A stretch of 64,000 nt of DNA from Closterium sp. NIES-65 (taxonomy: Eukaryota > Streptophyta > Zygnematophyceae > Desmidiales > Closteriaceae): the NCBI GenBank assembly GCA_948144175.1, contig CANXME010000864.1:248001-312000 (forward strand). Reading direction: 5' to 3'. A model generated the notes under the pieces. The model did no database searches and was not told the DNA's origin. It saw nothing but the letters and a program-made list of their open reading frames with translations. The translations under genes were made by a program, and so were the position numbers. Below, piece by piece: positions 63,070 to 64,000 of the stretch; within the stretch, counting starts at the first letter, position 1; the number at the start of each line of letters is the position of its first letter.

Positions 63070-64000
63070 TCAAGAGGAAACATGGGTGAGACCGAGAAGA
63101 CCACGGATGCGAAGAAAAGGGTCACGGGGCAAAGGCTTGGTCCCAATGTCAGCGAGGTTGTCTTGAGTAGGAACATAGTGAAGGGTGATGGAGTGGTCGG
63201 CAACATGATCGCGAATGAAATGGTGCTTGATGTCGATGTGCTTGGCCTTGGGATGAAAGACGCCATCGTCCTTGGCGAGAATGATGGCACTGTTGTTGTC
63301 ACACGAGATACGGGTGGGGCCGGTAGGGGGAAGTCCAACTGCAGTAAGGAGCGAACGAAGCCATAATGCCTCGTGCACCGCGGCGCCCAGAGAGTAATAT
63401 TCAGCTTCACATGAAGAGATAGCAACGACGGCTTGGCGTTTGGACTGCCAAGAGATGAGTGACGGACCGAGGAAGAACAAGTAGCACGTAACGGAGCGAC
63501 GCAGCTCCCCCTCCGGTCCCCAAGAGGCGTCACACCAGCCATGAAGTTCGAGGGTGTCGGGAATGCCACCAAGGAGAAGCCCAAGGGAGGTAGTCCCTTT
63601 CAAGTAGCGAGCAATGCGTTTAGGCAGCCGAGACGTGAGGAGTAGACCAATCGTGAAGGTGACGAGCAAGAACTCCAGCGCTATATGCGAGGTCGGGACG
63701 GGTCCCCACCATGGCATACATGATGGAGCCGACAAACGAGGTGTAAGGGAAGGAGGAGGAGTGCGGGGAGGAAGTCACGGGTGGCTGAAACTTTGTGTCC
63801 ATGGGAGTGGCAGCGGGGTTCAGTGGAGAGAAGGAGTAGGTGTCTAGAATGGAGGTGATGAATTTGGATTGATGAAGGTGGAGAGTGCGGGAAGTTCGAT
63901 CACGAGTGATGTGAAAGCCAAGGTAGTAGGAGAGAGGTCCGAGGTCACGAAGTTTGAAGCGAGATGAAAGGGCATGCTTGAATGAGGCAAGAAGAGAGGA
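63070..64000 (-). pseudogene. pol: copia-4 reverse transcriptase end and RNase H
   Basis: From the edge: KLRDLGPLSYYLGFHITRD and SKFITSILDTYSFS (RT thumb region), then VGSIMYAMVGTRPDLAYSAG. A 1-base insertion at about 63625 (GCTGCCTAAACGC) shifts the frame before KRIARYLKGTTSLGLLLGG. RNase H residues follow: GWCDASWG, SSCEAEYYSLG and CDNNSAIILAKD, with the tail HIDIKHHFIRDHV and LADIGTKPLPRDPFL, stop at 63070-63072. The lineage is close to common plant copia elements and different from copia-1/2/3. Confidence 0.88.

Larger units (their letters stand above)
62553..64000 (-). mobile_element. copia-4, Ty1/copia element running off the right edge
   Basis: 3' LTR at 62553-63035, a polypurine tract (GAGGGGGGG on the minus strand, 63036-63046), then RNase H and RT reading leftward from the right edge. 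It is inserted in an LRR gene intron; the expected target duplication is GTACG (62548-62552). Confidence 0.92.

Overview
The window looks like nuclear DNA of a eukaryote on the green-plant (streptophyte) line. The evidence is a split gene encoding a plant-type leucine-rich-repeat (LRR) protein, several Ty1/copia elements primed from the initiator-Met tRNA site (TGGTATCAGAGC), Ty3/gypsy remains, hAT DNA transposons, and abundant GC-rich minisatellites. The organism cannot be named from sequence alone; a streptophyte alga such as a zygnematophyte, or an early land plant, is an inference. No rRNA, tRNA, CRISPR array or bacterial-type operon was seen.

Left part (1-16 kb): a 21-bp minisatellite (337-1140), then pyrimidine- or purine-rich DNA without a supportable gene. 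From about 8.98 to 15.7 kb lies a decayed plus-strand copia element (copia-1). Middle (16-31 kb): 62-bp and 19-bp tandem arrays, one of them split by a 1,068-bp insertion with a 5-bp target duplication; a minus-strand LRR fragment; a second type of copia element (20.9-22.9 kb, minus); a GC-rich stretch with a weak two-exon gene candidate; and a non-autonomous hAT element (27,788-29,363) with perfect terminal inverted repeats and an 8-bp target duplication.

31.8-34.4 kb carries a multi-exon hAT transposase gene (minus) with the conserved acidic residues but an in-frame TGA. 35.7-49.1 kb is a nest of retrotransposons: a truncated copia-3 (minus), a Ty3/gypsy remnant split by a copia LTR-leader fragment, and copia-2 (40,278-49,089, minus), which is full length with 135-bp LTRs and a TGACA target duplication. 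A 1.3-kb non-autonomous LTR element with identical LTRs has inserted in copia-2 exactly at the gag start codon.

49.9 kb to the right edge holds the 5' half of an LRR gene on the plus strand, probably a receptor-like kinase: a signal-peptide exon, an LRR N-terminal cap exon, and nine LRR exons of exactly 72 nt, all in phase 2. Its introns are crowded with small hAT elements, a solo copia LTR, a probable short retroposon and, at the right edge, another copia element (copia-4). The kinase part, if present, lies outside the window. The only gene with a plausible host function that can be followed with confidence is this LRR gene; most of the rest is mobile DNA and its debris.
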